Source of the DNA: Endomychus coccineus
Taxonomy: Eukaryota > Arthropoda > Insecta > Coleoptera > Endomychidae
Length of the DNA stretch: 64,000 nucleotides
Direction of reading: 5' to 3'
Assembly: GCA_958510875.1 (NCBI GenBank)
Contig: OY294068.1
Coordinates: 191,108,315 to 191,172,314 of the forward strand
Part shown: positions 24,335 to 36,700 of the stretch, one piece after another
How positions within the stretch are numbered: position 1 is the stretch's first letter
How the letters are laid out: each line of letters opens with the position of its first letter
Notes under the pieces: model-generated
What the model was told of the DNA's origin: nothing
The model's input: the letters and a program-made list of their open reading frames with translations, nothing else
Databases searched by the model: none
Made by a program: the position numbers and the translations under genes

Positions 24335-25065
24335 TTAATTTGAATTTTGGCTTATATTCATTATTATTCAGTCCATTTTGATGAACGCAAATTTTGAAAC
24401 GATCTGTACATATTGTTCAAGGTGTGTTGTACATTGGTTGAAAGATTAGGACATGAAACTCTAACAAAACAGCATTTTTCGATATGATTCCAATCACAAA
24501 CTTATGACTGGTATGGTAGATAAGCGAGACTAAGCTGCCTTTTCAAATTTTCAGATAGACTACAAGTCATACCATCCTCTAACTTCTCGTCTAATGATCT
24601 TCGTACCCCACTAGTATTTTATTGTCTAATATATCAACTCAAATATAAAATACTCAAGTAATGAGTGAGCTTAGGTTAGGGGTATAAAGATAGAATAGGC
24701 GCAAGCTAGCCAAGATGGAGATAGGTTTAAGTTAATGTATGAGATTGTAAGAAGTTCTCGTCTTTTTAATAAACGTAAGTCGCTTAGCCTTGGTTTATAT
24801 TAAATTTTCGTTTATTTCAGTATAATCAAATCCATTTTGGGAAACTCAGGTTTTAAAATGTTCTGTACATAATGCTTAGTGTAGTTTGTACATTAATTGG
24901 AATATTTGAACAGGTAAATTAGTAAAACAGCTTACTGCGATAGGATTCCAATGACAAACTAGTGGATGTTATGATGGATAATCCAGAATTAGTTGCCCTT
25001 TTAAATATTCATATAGACAACAAGCCATACCATCCTCTAACTTTTCGTTTACCGAATCCGTGATC
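24335..25065. repeat. Diverged direct duplication, offset about 458 bases
   Basis: Two segments (about 24335-24605 and 24795-25065) align in the same direction. Shared stretches include CATACCATCCTCTAACTT (24568 and 25026), ATTTCAGTATAATCAAATCC with its partner near 24365, and GATTCCAATCACAAACTTA with GATTCCAATGACAAACTAG. No open frame is shared. This is an old local duplication of unknown content. Confidence 0.65.
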
Positions 25066-25069
25066 CTGG

Positions 25070-27790
25070 ATTAAGAATACTCTGCATTTGAACCGAATTC
25101 AAGTAAAACCTGTATAACTTATTACGGTACCACTACATGAATATTGTTCTCTTATTGTTGTTACAAGGAAATATTTCACAAGGACATCCGATATCCCTCG
25201 TTTCCATAATTCATTATCTTCAAGAAAACTAAGAATTTGGAATTTTTTCCCGTTGTTGTAATCTCTCTTGCAGTGAGGTGCATAATATTAATTCGGCAAG
25301 TGATTAACTAACAAACGTCAGTAAACTGTACGTACGTACATTAGCGCCATCTTGCAACGCAGTTTATTCAGTCATAACATTTTTATACACGCTTATTCAC
25401 AGGTTATAACATCCCAACCACACAGGTTACAGTTAATACCGGCTACGCACCATTAAGACTAAACGATATCGTCTTAACTGTAAGCTTCTTATAGATGACG
25501 ACACATTTACTTTTGTACACAGCGTATAGCCCTTATACTATAGAGGATATTGCGTTAACATGCTTACGCACGAATTCCGGTTTCAGATTGTCTTCTGAAG
25601 TGCTGAATCGATGATGATATATTGTAATATAATTGCCTTTATTTTTTCATCTTACTATTTTGTTATTATTATTAATGTTTGAGCTTATTTGCATATTTGC
25701 CTAAACCTCAACTTAACTTGGCTTCTTTCTGTATGTTGAATATAGTAATAAATGAATGAATAAATTGCAAAGCGGAAAAGACTGTTTATTTTACGGTGTC
25801 ACAACCAGCTGAATTTGGAGACTTAACGACAGTTTCATTCGGTCAACTGTACTGATTCTTCCTAGAAACTATTGAAAGAAAACTATAGTGTGAACATCAC
25901 TTGAAGTAAAGTGCTATGAAAGGTTGTTCAAGAATAGAACGTAATTGACATTGAGGCGTGAGGCCGTATTGTGAAAATCCATCCCTAGGAATGTAAAAAG
26001 AATACATTATGACACCTTGTTCGCATTGATAAGGAACAAAAGGTCTACAAATCAGTATAGTAATGTATTTTTCTTGTCAAAAAGCATAGGTTACATGGCG
26101 CATTAAGGACATAAGCTACCGATCCAAGGGATTATGGTCAAATATAGGAACCGACAAAGTTGTAATAAATCGTCACACAGTGACACGTGAAGCTCTGTTT
26201 TCGAGTTTTGTAATATTTAAATTATTTTTTTACAATATCGGTTCACTACGGTAATAATAATTATAATTATTCCAATTTATTTTTACCCATTTCATACAAG
26301 TTATAATTATTATTCAATTAAAACTAATTCAACAAGATTTAGACATTATCGCGCATATGCAGGTATAGGTTTTAATATGCATCAGTTACGCAGAAGAACC
26401 CAGCAACCAACCATGCTCGTTCAAACTAATTGATTTTTAAGAATATGTGCATACGTCGTTGATGTTATGACTGCGGTACATTGAGGTACTGTATCTACCA
26501 GAATGTTCATATTAGGAAGAGATAGCACTATCGCAGATGGGTAGCTTACCACACGAACACGAAAATGGCGGAAAGCATTTGAAAGTTAGAATAGAACTTC
26601 TGTCTATTGTTCGGATCAGGTTCGATATAGTACCGGTGTTTTAGGTTAATGACACTACTATGATTGTGAAATAAAAATTATTATAAAGTGTTGCAAAGAT
26701 GAAAATAGAACCTGAATAATAAAACAGTATAAGGTCATCAAGGACAATGTAAGAGATTGTATAAATAGCCGTTGGTAAGTTTTTAGTAATCTTTGTTACG
26801 AAGATAAGTTGCACCTGAAAGAATTAGAAAATAGAAGACTCTCTTGTTGGAGCCTTCTTCACCCCAATGTTTTCAACTATTAAGGGAAAGTTCGGTGAAG
26901 AAATAGAATAAATTAACTTTTGTATTGTGAATTCACAATCTCCTTTCATTTGTCACCGAATATTAGGTAACATAGGGACGGAATCAAAATAATTCTTGAA
27001 AACAGGGCATAAAGAGAAACTACGTTAGATAAGAGTTGTTGGTTTAGATAATAATTCCAATAGATGCATTATGAATGAGGTACAGTTCAACTCTTTGATG
27101 AAGTTTGCAGGTTTACAGGTTTATATTGAATACACACCCACGCATTTGTCATTGAAAAGTCCGTGCTGCCATTAATAACAAAGTGTCTTATTGACTCTTC
27201 CGAAAGTATTTTTCTATTGATATACTTTTTTCGTAATATCTTGATATACCAACAAAGTATTTGTACGTTCTAGATACAGGAAATGAATAATATCTCAATC
27301 ACTGAAATATGTTTGGATAACAATATAGAATATAGAGGCTGAGGTAAGAAATATTTGTATATCATATCAAATATTTCCTTGAATAAACATAACACCATTC
27401 ATATAAATAATATAGCGTCAGTTTTCTGGAATATATACTGGAAATACTTCAACGGGCAAAGACTCTTCGAATCATCATATTTGTAGGTAGCGTTAAACGG
27501 TCGTAATCAATCATTAACTGCACACAACTATAATATCATTTGAATATTATTGCATGGATGATATCAAGGGTGTAGTGAGCATGACGAGGTTTATGATTGA
27601 AGTAACGTTCCAAAAAATGTTGACAAATTCATTAACTATTGCTGATAAAAGGTGGAGAATGAATGAGTCAATTTTAGCATCAGAAGTTCAAAAACAAAAC
27701 TGAACTGTTAAAGCTACAAATTCAGTCGCCGTTCTTCCAAGAATGCTCTTCGTTTCTCATGATTGAATCTAATAAAGCAACAAACCTGTA
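25070..27790. other. No gene recognised
   Basis: A long AT-rich interval without supported genes. No tRNA, terminal repeat or conserved frame was seen. Confidence 0.45.
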
Positions 27791-27799
27791 TCCTATGCA

Positions 27800-28203
27800 T
27801 TATTTCAGCAGGAAGACAAATAACCATACATACTTACAACGGCAAGGTGAAAGGTTCCTGCAAAATTAAACAAGAAATGATTTATTTGGTCAAAACTTAT
27901 TTTAGTCCTTAACATAATCTCCTTGTAACTCGTATCGTCCAACGTTCTTCTAATTTTTTCTTTCGCTTCAAATTGGCGTCGAATCGATCCAACAAGTTCT
28001 GCATAATATGCGCCGGTGATCGTTTTGATCAAGGTAATCGATATGGACGATACCGTGTATATCCCAAAAAACTGTCGCCATAACTTTGTTGCCACATAAA
28101 TCCACTTTGGCTTTTTCCGGCTTCTATTCGCCTATTATGCCTGATAGTTTTTTCCGCGCAAGAAATAATGTTTAATCAAGACCCGAAATTCACTGTTTTC
28201 CAT
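27800..28203 (-). pseudogene. Mariner transposase, internally deleted
   Basis: Start codon at 28203 (minus) opens MENSEFRVLIKHYFLRGKN, the standard N-terminus of a mariner (DD34D) transposase. After about 22 codons the sequence jumps to KPEKAKVDLCGNKVMAT and then FWDIHGIV-like and KTITGAYYAEL motifs, so roughly the middle half, with the first catalytic Asp, is deleted. Further on, QGDYV near 27910 marks the C-terminus, and the HQDNAP and PYSPDLAP motifs are missing. Frameshifts occur. The flanking ACAGGGTGTTTCAG (complement of about 28543-28556) may be an element end. Same family as the pseudogene at 31321-35520. Confidence 0.8.
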
Positions 28204-28559
28204 GTTTACAAAAATCTTAAAGCTTGCTGCCTTCAATGGGTGTCACAACAGAGTCAAATGACCTATCAGTCTGAAAATTTTAATGCTTTCTATTTCAAGT
28301 ACTATCTTGATGTCACATAATGTGATTTCATATCTCCACTGGTGACTGCTAAGTTTCATTACAATACTTAGTCATTATTGTGTGATCATATCTCCAGATG
28401 TGAAAGAGTGTATAGTTTGCTAAAGTTTCAGCAACTTCAATTACAGTTATTAATATTTGCTTTGGACCATGTTGGTACTAACGAGGATTATAGAATTTGA
28501 AGTCTATGATGCATCCAAATTGGGGAGAGTACCCCAAAAAAACTGAAACACCCTGTATA

Positions 28560-31300
28560 ATAGTTAGCTTTGTGAAATTGTTTACATACATAAAAAAATT
28601 GTTTTGAATAACAACAGATCATATATATTATTAATGATTGTACAATTTTCAATAAAAACTTATATTAGATACAACTTAATTCAATATTGGATTTTTATAA
28701 CAGCAAAACATCTAATAGGGAACGGAACCTGAAGTCAGTAGATTAAAGGTAATTTAAATGCTTGTCTTGGTGAGTTTCATCAAATTAAACGAATAATATC
28801 ACATGATATAAAGTGTAAATCGTCTCTTATTCTATTTTAGACCCAGCAACCTCATAATTGTGTGGTCGTAAATCTCAAGAGTGAATAATTTATGTTGATT
28901 GAAAATATCGCGAAATGAATCTATCTACATTTATATATAAATCCCTGGATACTTCTCGTAAATAGATTAGTATTCGTTATTGATAATTATTGAATTATGA
29001 AATATTAGAAAACTTATTAGTATAACCAGATTTTAATTATGTTCTATCCGTTACGAAGATTTGAGTCCATCAATTTTAACTCAAGTAGATGATGAAAGTG
29101 AAATATATCTGGAAACCCCTAACGCACCAGAATGTAGTAATATAATGAGCCGTTGCGTAAATTGAAAATAAATTGAAATGCTGAAGCCACCTTTAACAAG
29201 CTACTAATTACATTCAAACTTAAAGAGTTAAGGGTTGAAGCTTTTATTGGAAGAACAGTGAACGCCAAGTTAATATTTTACTATTCTCTTATAAAATTCT
29301 ACATTATATGAAATTTGAACAATGCTTGGGATACGTTACTTCCATCACAATTTACGTATGTAAATATATCATAAAAGTAAACAACGTCCCTTCAGATTGA
29401 ATAAATAATGTCAACTCATATCGGAATATCAAAGAAATCGTTACAAAATTATAATAAGCTTCAAATGAATTTCATGTTCTTATCATCCTCTTGAAATTTC
29501 AAACCCATGGCAGTAATCCAGAAAATAATTCTGGTATCGAATTTCACGTAAGTATGAGTTCAGTCAATTCAAATTATCTGAGGTGAACATTGCAAAATTT
29601 GACTGCACTGACAATTTTGACTGGTTTGGTGAAGCAAACAAGATGAATGAAATTTAAAAATTTCATAATGAACGCAATCTGACATATTCTCATCATTTTT
29701 TCTGTGAAGTTGCCTTTGACTATATGTATAATATCAGTGAGAAAAGGTTTTTGAAAAAACGTCAGATATATTCAAATGTTGTTATTATTATATTAAAATT
29801 ATTGGGAAATAGGTAACATTAACACTTAAATTTACTACTTTCATCTTTACGTCCTTTTCTATTAATAATATAATAGGAAAAATTGAATTTTATGTAAACG
29901 ACTTCTAAAATTTTAATGAGTTTATAAAAAATCGATCCGTACCCATAGATCATCAATTTATTTCCTCAGATATTGTTTTTTAATTTATAAATATAAATCA
30001 ATAATGGTATAAATTATATATAAATTCTCGGGAAATAGGTTACACTAACCTAACTTTTGCAAACGGGGAATCCTTTTTTTTTTATCTGTAGCTGGATGTT
30101 CTTTGAATTTAGTCTAGTTTGATCCACTATGTAGATTGCTCTTCAATTTATTTTATTTATATCAAAATAATGCTTCCTCAAATAAAATAACTATCCCCAG
30201 TTTAATTTTCACTAATTTAATAAATAAATGTAACAATAGTTCTGATAACACCGTAGCTTCTCCAAATAAATATTACAAAGTACTTTGTAACATTTGTTTG
30301 AAGAAGCTAATAAAAATAATGAAAGATAACGATGATGTATCAAGTAAAGTTAATTATGTAGATATAAATTAGATTAGAATAACAGTTTCAGAAGTTAACA
30401 TTATGTTACTGACTTATCAATGTCAGTTCACTCAAAATGACGCACGTCGCCCAGGATGAGGATTATGTATTTACAATGAAACATGAAGCTAATGCTGATG
30501 CAGTATATTAATTCCATTTGAATTATTAGAAGCTGCGTTTCAAATTGTTTGTATTCCTAGAGGATTCCATTGACATTAGACATAGTAATAAGAATTAAAA
30601 TTTTCATGTGGTTCAGTAGTGTTAGTTGTTCTGTCGGTATTTTACCCATGTTAATGACAGCTACGACTCCGATTAACATGAAGTTTGACTTTTCGTTGCA
30701 TTTTTGAGCTCCGAAAATTAATGGATGGTCTTGGATGTTTGATTTGGGTGCAAACCGTCTACTCCAATGATGTAAATGCTTCTATTACTCAACGTTATAA
30801 CTCACTTTATCAGTAAAGTCACACAGAAGAAATCTACATCTTTAATTGTCGATTTATCTACATACTTTGAAACTGTATATACTCAATGAATATGGAACGT
30901 TTGATAATTTGAATACCTTGTGCAATAAATCCGATTCACAGATTCCATTCAATATTGGAAGGGACTTCTTCTTATCCTACATTTTCCGCTCCTAGATGAA
31001 TTAGACATCTTTGACATTCGTAAAGAAAATTCAATGGTGGAAGCCATTATCTCATGATAATTTATCATATTGATTACATAAACTTTAGAAACTGGAAAAG
31101 ATAAAAAATGAGCTCCCTAGATCTTACACTCATGCACCATAAGACGAGGGCAAGGTGAAAATTCACTGAAATATGAAACAGATGGCACCAGAATCGAAAG
31201 TACCATGGAACATTTTTGATGTACCATCTTTAACTAGAACGAATTACAATTTTCACAATGATATGACATTTCTGTTTTGACATCCATCGAAAGCAAACAA
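28560..31300. other. No gene recognised
   Basis: AT-rich sequence. A 78-codon frame at 30136-30372 is low-complexity and not convincing. A short phrase, GGGAAATAGGT-ACA-TAAC, occurs twice (about 29803 and 30031), hinting at an old repeat. Confidence 0.4.
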
Positions 31301-31487
31301 CCTTGGAGATTTTTGTAAAAATGGGAAAAAGTGAATTTCGTGTTTTGATTAAACATTATTTCTTGCATGGAAAAAATTTCACGCAAGCCAAAGCATCGCT
31401 TGTTAAAACGAACGATTCACAAGTGGTATCTGATTTTCGTTGTGGTAGTTTGACCACAAAGGATACCGAAAGTTGTGGTCGTTCAAT

Positions 31488-32660
31488 TAAGGTTCCAATG
31501 GGGGGCCTATAGGCAGCTATCTAGTATACCTAGTTCTAAGCCCGGCTCTGCAAGTAGGATTCAAATCCCCTGGAGTGTCGGTAGGTATAAGATTTGGATT
31601 CTATTATAAATAACATGAATGGTCACTATTACTACTACTGAAGCGTGAAAATGGCATATTTTGTAAATTTTATTGTGATTTTCAGGTACATTTGAGTATA
31701 TATTTCTGCTGGTCATAGTCTGCATGGCTAAGACTGCTTGTGCTCAACAAGTTTAAAGCACCCCAATGGTTTTAAAAATATAGGAAATAAATGAAAAAAT
31801 ATTTCAATTGGTACTTCATTACTTGTTAAATGTTTCTTAAATAGAACATTATAGACTCCAAAGGAATATATTTGCATCCTAATAATAGCTCACATAATTT
31901 GAATACATATTCGTATATCGTCAATGTAAATACGATATTCACCGTTCACTTAACACCTACTGACAGTGGTGGCTCCAGAAAAATTTGGGAGGGAATAGAA
32001 GGAATAATTTTATAAAAGCCGTCTATTGAATTTATGGCTCCAATGAGTATCACACTTAATACAACCCTGACCATGACCTCAGCAAGGAAACATAGAATAC
32101 AATAATCTTGTAAATGGAATCGTCGTGATATTTTCGGGATCCTCCATTAAGGATCAACATTTTAATGGAATTTATGTTAAAAAAGTCAAGATACAATTTG
32201 TTTGAGTGCAAAAATAAGCGACAAAATGGGTTGTCTCAATTCATTAGCGGCATAATGTTCAATTTGACATTAGAAACATTTATTTGGTCTGATAAAACTG
32301 TATATTAAATGGCTACTGAATTTGGTTTATCAAAACGATCTAACAGAAAATGAAAGCAACCGGTTTTTCGGATATCTGAAATATTTCTAATAACATTCTG
32401 CTCTTGTTTCTCTGAACTCGATCCAATTAAAATGACACGTGTTCATCAATATTGTCAGATATTGCGCAAATATTTTAATTCCCTATCTACAGAATCCCGC
32501 AAAAGCATTTTCGACGAATTATTTTACATATATGAATAATCAGGTTTGTAAAACATTTTCATGGGAACCGTTAGAGATTACTAATTGACTACACATTCAG
32601 AAGGTAGAATATAGAGCTGTAACTGACCACCCTGAATAATAAGGAATGTAATAAAAAAAA
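31488..32660 (+). mobile_element. Insertion in the mariner gene, probably a retroposon
   Basis: Mariner coding sequence stops after ...SIKV (31485) and resumes at VILDDQ (about 32675), so about 1.17 kb was inserted. The insert ends in AATAAAAAAAA, a poly(A)-like tail, and AAGGT occurs at both junctions (about 31481 and 32658), a possible short target duplication. Its start (GGGGGGCCTATAGGCAGC and, 50 bases on, GTAGGATTCAAATCCCC) is faintly tRNA-like. At 31973 CAGTGGTGGCTCCAGAAAAA resembles a hAT terminus, so the insert may itself be composite. Identity uncertain. Confidence 0.5.
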
Positions 32661-33177
32661 GGTAAAATCCATGGTGTGATATTGGACGATCAGCGAGTTG
32701 AAGTGCACTAGATTGCTGAGGCTATGGGCTTCTCAACCGAACGGATACGGAATATTTTGCATCAATTTTTGTATGTGAGAAAGGTATCTGCTACACGGGT
32801 GCAGCCGCGTTTGCTCTCTGTAGACAAAAGCGCGACCGTGTGATAACTGCAAAGGAGTATTTGGCGATATTCAAGCGCGATAAGAAGGGCTTTTTGGGCC
32901 TTTTCATAACTGTGGACGAGACATGAATTCATCACAATATACCAGAGACCAAAGAACAGTCGAAACAATGAACTTGACCTGGCGAATCTAGGCTGAAAAG
33001 GGCCAAAGTGGGTTTATCGATCAACAAAGTCATGGCGACAGTTTTTTGGGATACACACGGTATCGTCCATATCGATTACCTTGAAAAGGGCAAAACGATC
33101 ACCAGCGTATATTAGGCAGAGCTGTTGGATCGATTGCCGGTTTGGAAAGGAGGCGGCCGCATTTGGCAAAGAAAAAA

Positions 33178-35260
33178 GGGCATTTCTAAATTAAAGGAGA
33201 CGACCAAGGGGGGTCTGCGGCTCTTGGCGGGGCAATTTTTTTCCGTTTCTACATCGTATTTGAACTCGTTTACCGGCATTTAGAGATTGAAATACCCTTC
33301 AAAAAGTGTTCTACGACTTTTCTCAATTTTTTTGTTTTTTTTCAACGAAAATGCCAAAAAACTGTTTTTGACCCCAGAAATCGACATTTTATAGTAAATA
33401 AACGTCCAAAGAGTTATTTCCGATCGAAAATTGGCCGCTGAATCCAAAAATGGTGTCAGTATCCTTCCATAATCCATCATTTTCTATCCATTGGCTGATT
33501 TTCCGCAAAACACCTTTTTTTTTACGGCGTCATATCGGTGTGAGCAACAATTTTGAAAAAAAAAATTCAGCGAAATCTGCGTGTTTTTACCTCAGCTTTA
33601 CGATCAGATAAGAATTCTTCTGACTAAATGGGTTTTAGAGGTCGGAAAATTGAAAAAACGACAAAAAACCGATATTACTGTACAAAAATCTGTCGTCAGG
33701 TCACTGATAAGTCTTTTTTTGGGACATATAACCTCGGAATCGTATTCAGCGGGAAATTTTACGATAAGAAAACAGTTCACGAACGGCATCCAACAGTTTT
33801 TACACTCCAGTATACCATTAATTTTCCGCCAAAAACCAAGTAAACGTAGTTTTCTTCCAGTTTTTGACCTTTTTCGACCTCAAAGTTGCAGAATTTAAAA
33901 TCGTAAGTAGCATATTTGGATTCCTTGAACAATTTTCGATGGAGAACATGTTATTACATTATTTTTTTAAATATTTTGGTACTTTGGAAAAGCAGTTTGA
34001 AAAAAAGCAAATCTAGAGACTTCGTTTTTTTGTAATTTTTTAAGTTTGTTTCTTAAAACTTCAAATCGACTAAAATCGTGATCAAATGACTGATTTTGAT
34101 GTAAAATTTCCCAAGCATTCTGATTCTGACAATTTTTCAATCCCACTTAATGACCCAGAGCCACAAAATTCAACAAAGCGCCAAAAATAGGAAGCAAAAC
34201 AACGAAACCGAATGTAAATTAGTGTAATTTAGTAATTTTGTGGCTCTGGGTCATCATTTGGGATTGAAAAATTGTCAGAATCAGAATGCTTGGGAAATTT
34301 TACATCAAAATCAGTCATTTTGATCACGATTTCAGTCGATTTAAAGTTTTAAGGAACAAACTTCAAACATTACAAAAAAACGAAGTCTCTAGATTTGCAG
34401 ATACGAAAAAGATTTTTTTTAAACTGCTTTTCCAAAGCACCAAAATATTCAAAAAAATAGTGTTATAGCATGTTTTCAATCGAAAATTGTCCAAGTATTC
34501 CAAATATCCTACTTACAATTCTAAATTCTGCAACTTTGAGGTCGAAAAAGGTCAAAAACTGGAAGAAAATTACGTTTACTTGGTTTTTGGCGGAAAATTA
34601 ATGGTATACTGGAGTGTAAAAACTGTTGGATGACGTTCGGAAACCTTTTTTCTTCTCGTAAAATTTCCCGCTGAATCTGATTCAGAAGTCATATGTCCCA
34701 AGAAAAGACTTGTCAGCGACCTGACGACAGATTTTTGTAAAGTAATATCGGTTTTTTGACGTTTTTTTTTGTTTTTTCAATTTTTCGACCTCTAAAACCT
34801 ATTTGGTCAGAAGAATTCTTATTTGATCGTAAAGCTGAGGTAAAAACACGCAGATTTCGCTCAAAACAATTTTTTTTTAAATGGCTGCTTACACCGATAT
34901 GACCCCGTCAATAAAAAAAGTATTTTGCCGAAAATCAGCCAATGGATAAAAAATGATGCGTTATTTAAGGAAACTGACACCATTTTCGAATTCAGAGGCC
35001 AATTTCCGATCGGAAATGACTTCTTGGACGTTTATTTATTATAAAATATCGATTTCTGGGGTTAAAAACGGTTTTTTGACATTTTCGTTGGAAAACAACC
35101 CATAAAATTGTAAAAATTCATAAAAAACTTTTTAAAAGGTATTTTAATCTGTAAATGCCGGTAAACGAGTTCAAATACGATAACGGAAAAAAATTGCCCC
35201 GGCAAGTTCTGCAGACCCCCCCCCCCCCCCTCTGCCGTCTCCTTCAATTTAGAATTGCCC
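33178..35260. mobile_element. Giant palindromic foldback element
   Basis: A 2083-base insertion made almost wholly of two inverted arms: 33178-34170 and 34234-35260, about 1 kb each, around a spacer of about 63 bases. The left end is GGGCATTTCTAAATTAAAGG and the right end, reversed, GGGCAATTCTAAATTGAAGG. The innermost pairing is CCCAGAGCCACAAAATT with its complement. Runs of A flank both sides (33172-33177 and 35261-35265), and the mariner gene reads on across the insertion (HLAKKK to LFHQDN), which fixes the borders. No protein is encoded. Such a palindrome could extrude a hairpin as DNA or RNA. Confidence 0.88.
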
Positions 35261-35520
35261 AAAAATGCTCTTCCACCAGGACAATACACCAGAGCACAGA
35301 TTCACAGTCGCAATGGTAAAATTGTATGAATGGCGCTATGAATTAGTTCGTCATCCACCATATTCTCCAGATTTGGCTCTCTAAGATTCTTTTATCTATT
35401 TCCATACTTGATGAGATGAGGTTATCACTAAAACAAACGCATATTTTGAATGGTTGATTTGGAAGGGATCGAAATATAGAAAAAACGTTGGACGGTTCAA
35501 GGAGATTATGTTGAGAAATA

Positions 35521-36700
35521 AAATAAGTTTTGACCGAGCAAATTATTTCTTCATTCCTTTTTCAAGGACTTTTCAAATTGCCCTCGTATTTCAATAAATT
35601 ATATGAACTTGATACTCATAAATTACTGCAAAGAAACACTCACATAGTGGCCATCTAAAAGAAAAATTATCCAAGCCCGGTCATATATTTCTACACCCCA
35701 TCTGATGTTCTCACCTTATATTTGACTATACATTTCTTGAGGAGATCTCCTACGTTTATTTATTCATTTGTATTATTTTGAACCATAGTGTTTTAATATA
35801 AGAGCGATGTAAAACAAAGTAAACTTGTTGCTTGCTCTGCTTTCGCTATTTACCAAAACATGTAAATTCTCAGTTATTCCCGATAGTAGATATACTGTTT
35901 CATAATTACTATAATCAGTGTACCCTTCTGAAGCTTCTTGAATATCAAAACATGAACTTCAAGTAGTCTGTAAGGAACTAGACTAGAAATAACCCTTAAT
36001 TTGCCTTGGCGGCGGTATTTTGATGTATAATCCATCACAAAGAAGTTGATTTGACCCATCTAATGTATATGCTCAGATGGTTATCAGCTTAATTCATCTT
36101 TACTGTGAGATGTGTATCCACCACGCCTTTTAAGGTTGACGTGTAGCCTTTCTTCTAAGTCTAGTATTCGATGTTATTAAATTACCTTCAAACAAAAAAG
36201 TAGCGGATATTTAATATTAGTTAGCACTGATGAAGGAATGGATGGTGTACCTAATGTGAATTGCATCAGGACAACTAGGGTATGATATAAATAAAATAAG
36301 ATATATCTTCTAGTTAATCGAGCGATCGAACAAATCCTTTTCGAACAAAACACTTAAAAAAATTGAGGGTCATTGCTTATATTTTCGGAATCCATTGGAA
36401 AAGTGACACAATATAAATTCTTATGAACCTCCGAATACGAATATAATACAATATCAGTGGATTTATTATTATTATTATTATTATTTATCTTGGTAATTAG
36501 AACTTGAAGCACTTTGACCCAAAAGATCTCTTGAACTTGTCCTCATGTTACTGATTTTCGATTATCAGGGCTGTCTCCTCTCATCAAACTACTAGCCATC
36601 ACGTGGTAAATCTGTTCTAAAATATAGTCTGCGAAAATGCTTCATTTGTTCGAGAGAAAATTCTATGACTGTAACTCCAAAGAGGTGATTTAGCTTGAGA
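35521..36700. other. No gene recognised; (ATT)n microsatellite
   Basis: AT-rich sequence; an ATT repeat lies at about 36462-36485. Nothing else identified. Confidence 0.5.

Larger units (their letters stand above)
31321..35520 (+). pseudogene. Mariner transposase broken by two insertions
   Basis: Pieces of one mariner (DD34D) transposase appear in order on the plus strand. 31321-31485: MGKSEFRVLIKHYFLHGKNF to DFRCGSLTTKDTE. 32660-33177: VILDDQRVEV, the second HTH, VDET (first catalytic Asp), INKVMATVFWD-like, DYLEKGKTIT, HLAKKK. 35261-35390: FHQDNTPEHRFTVAMV (second Asp) and HPPYSPDLAL (third Asp). About 35480-35520: the GDYVE end. The gap at 31488-32660 and the foldback at 33178-35260 separate the pieces. 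Many stops are present, so it decayed before or after the insertions. All three Asp codons remain. Confidence 0.85.

Noticed and set aside
30136..30372. 78-codon frame rich in Asn, Lys and Ile
   Set aside because: Low-complexity composition that simply reflects AT-rich DNA.
31540..31580. Possible tRNA T-arm (GTAGGATTCAAATCCCC)
   Set aside because: The T-arm stem closes poorly and no clear A box or acceptor stem pairs with it; kept only as a hint within the 1.17-kb insert.
31973..31995. hAT-like terminus CAGTGGTGGCTCC
   Set aside because: No matching inverted end or 8-base duplication found nearby, so no element is called.
36225..36250. CTGATGA phrase as a further hammerhead core
   Set aside because: No GAA/GAAAC follows at usable distance and no stem II forms.
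36464..36486. CRISPR-like regular repeats
   Set aside because: This is a simple ATT microsatellite; no spacer-repeat structure exists anywhere in the window, and the genome is eukaryotic.
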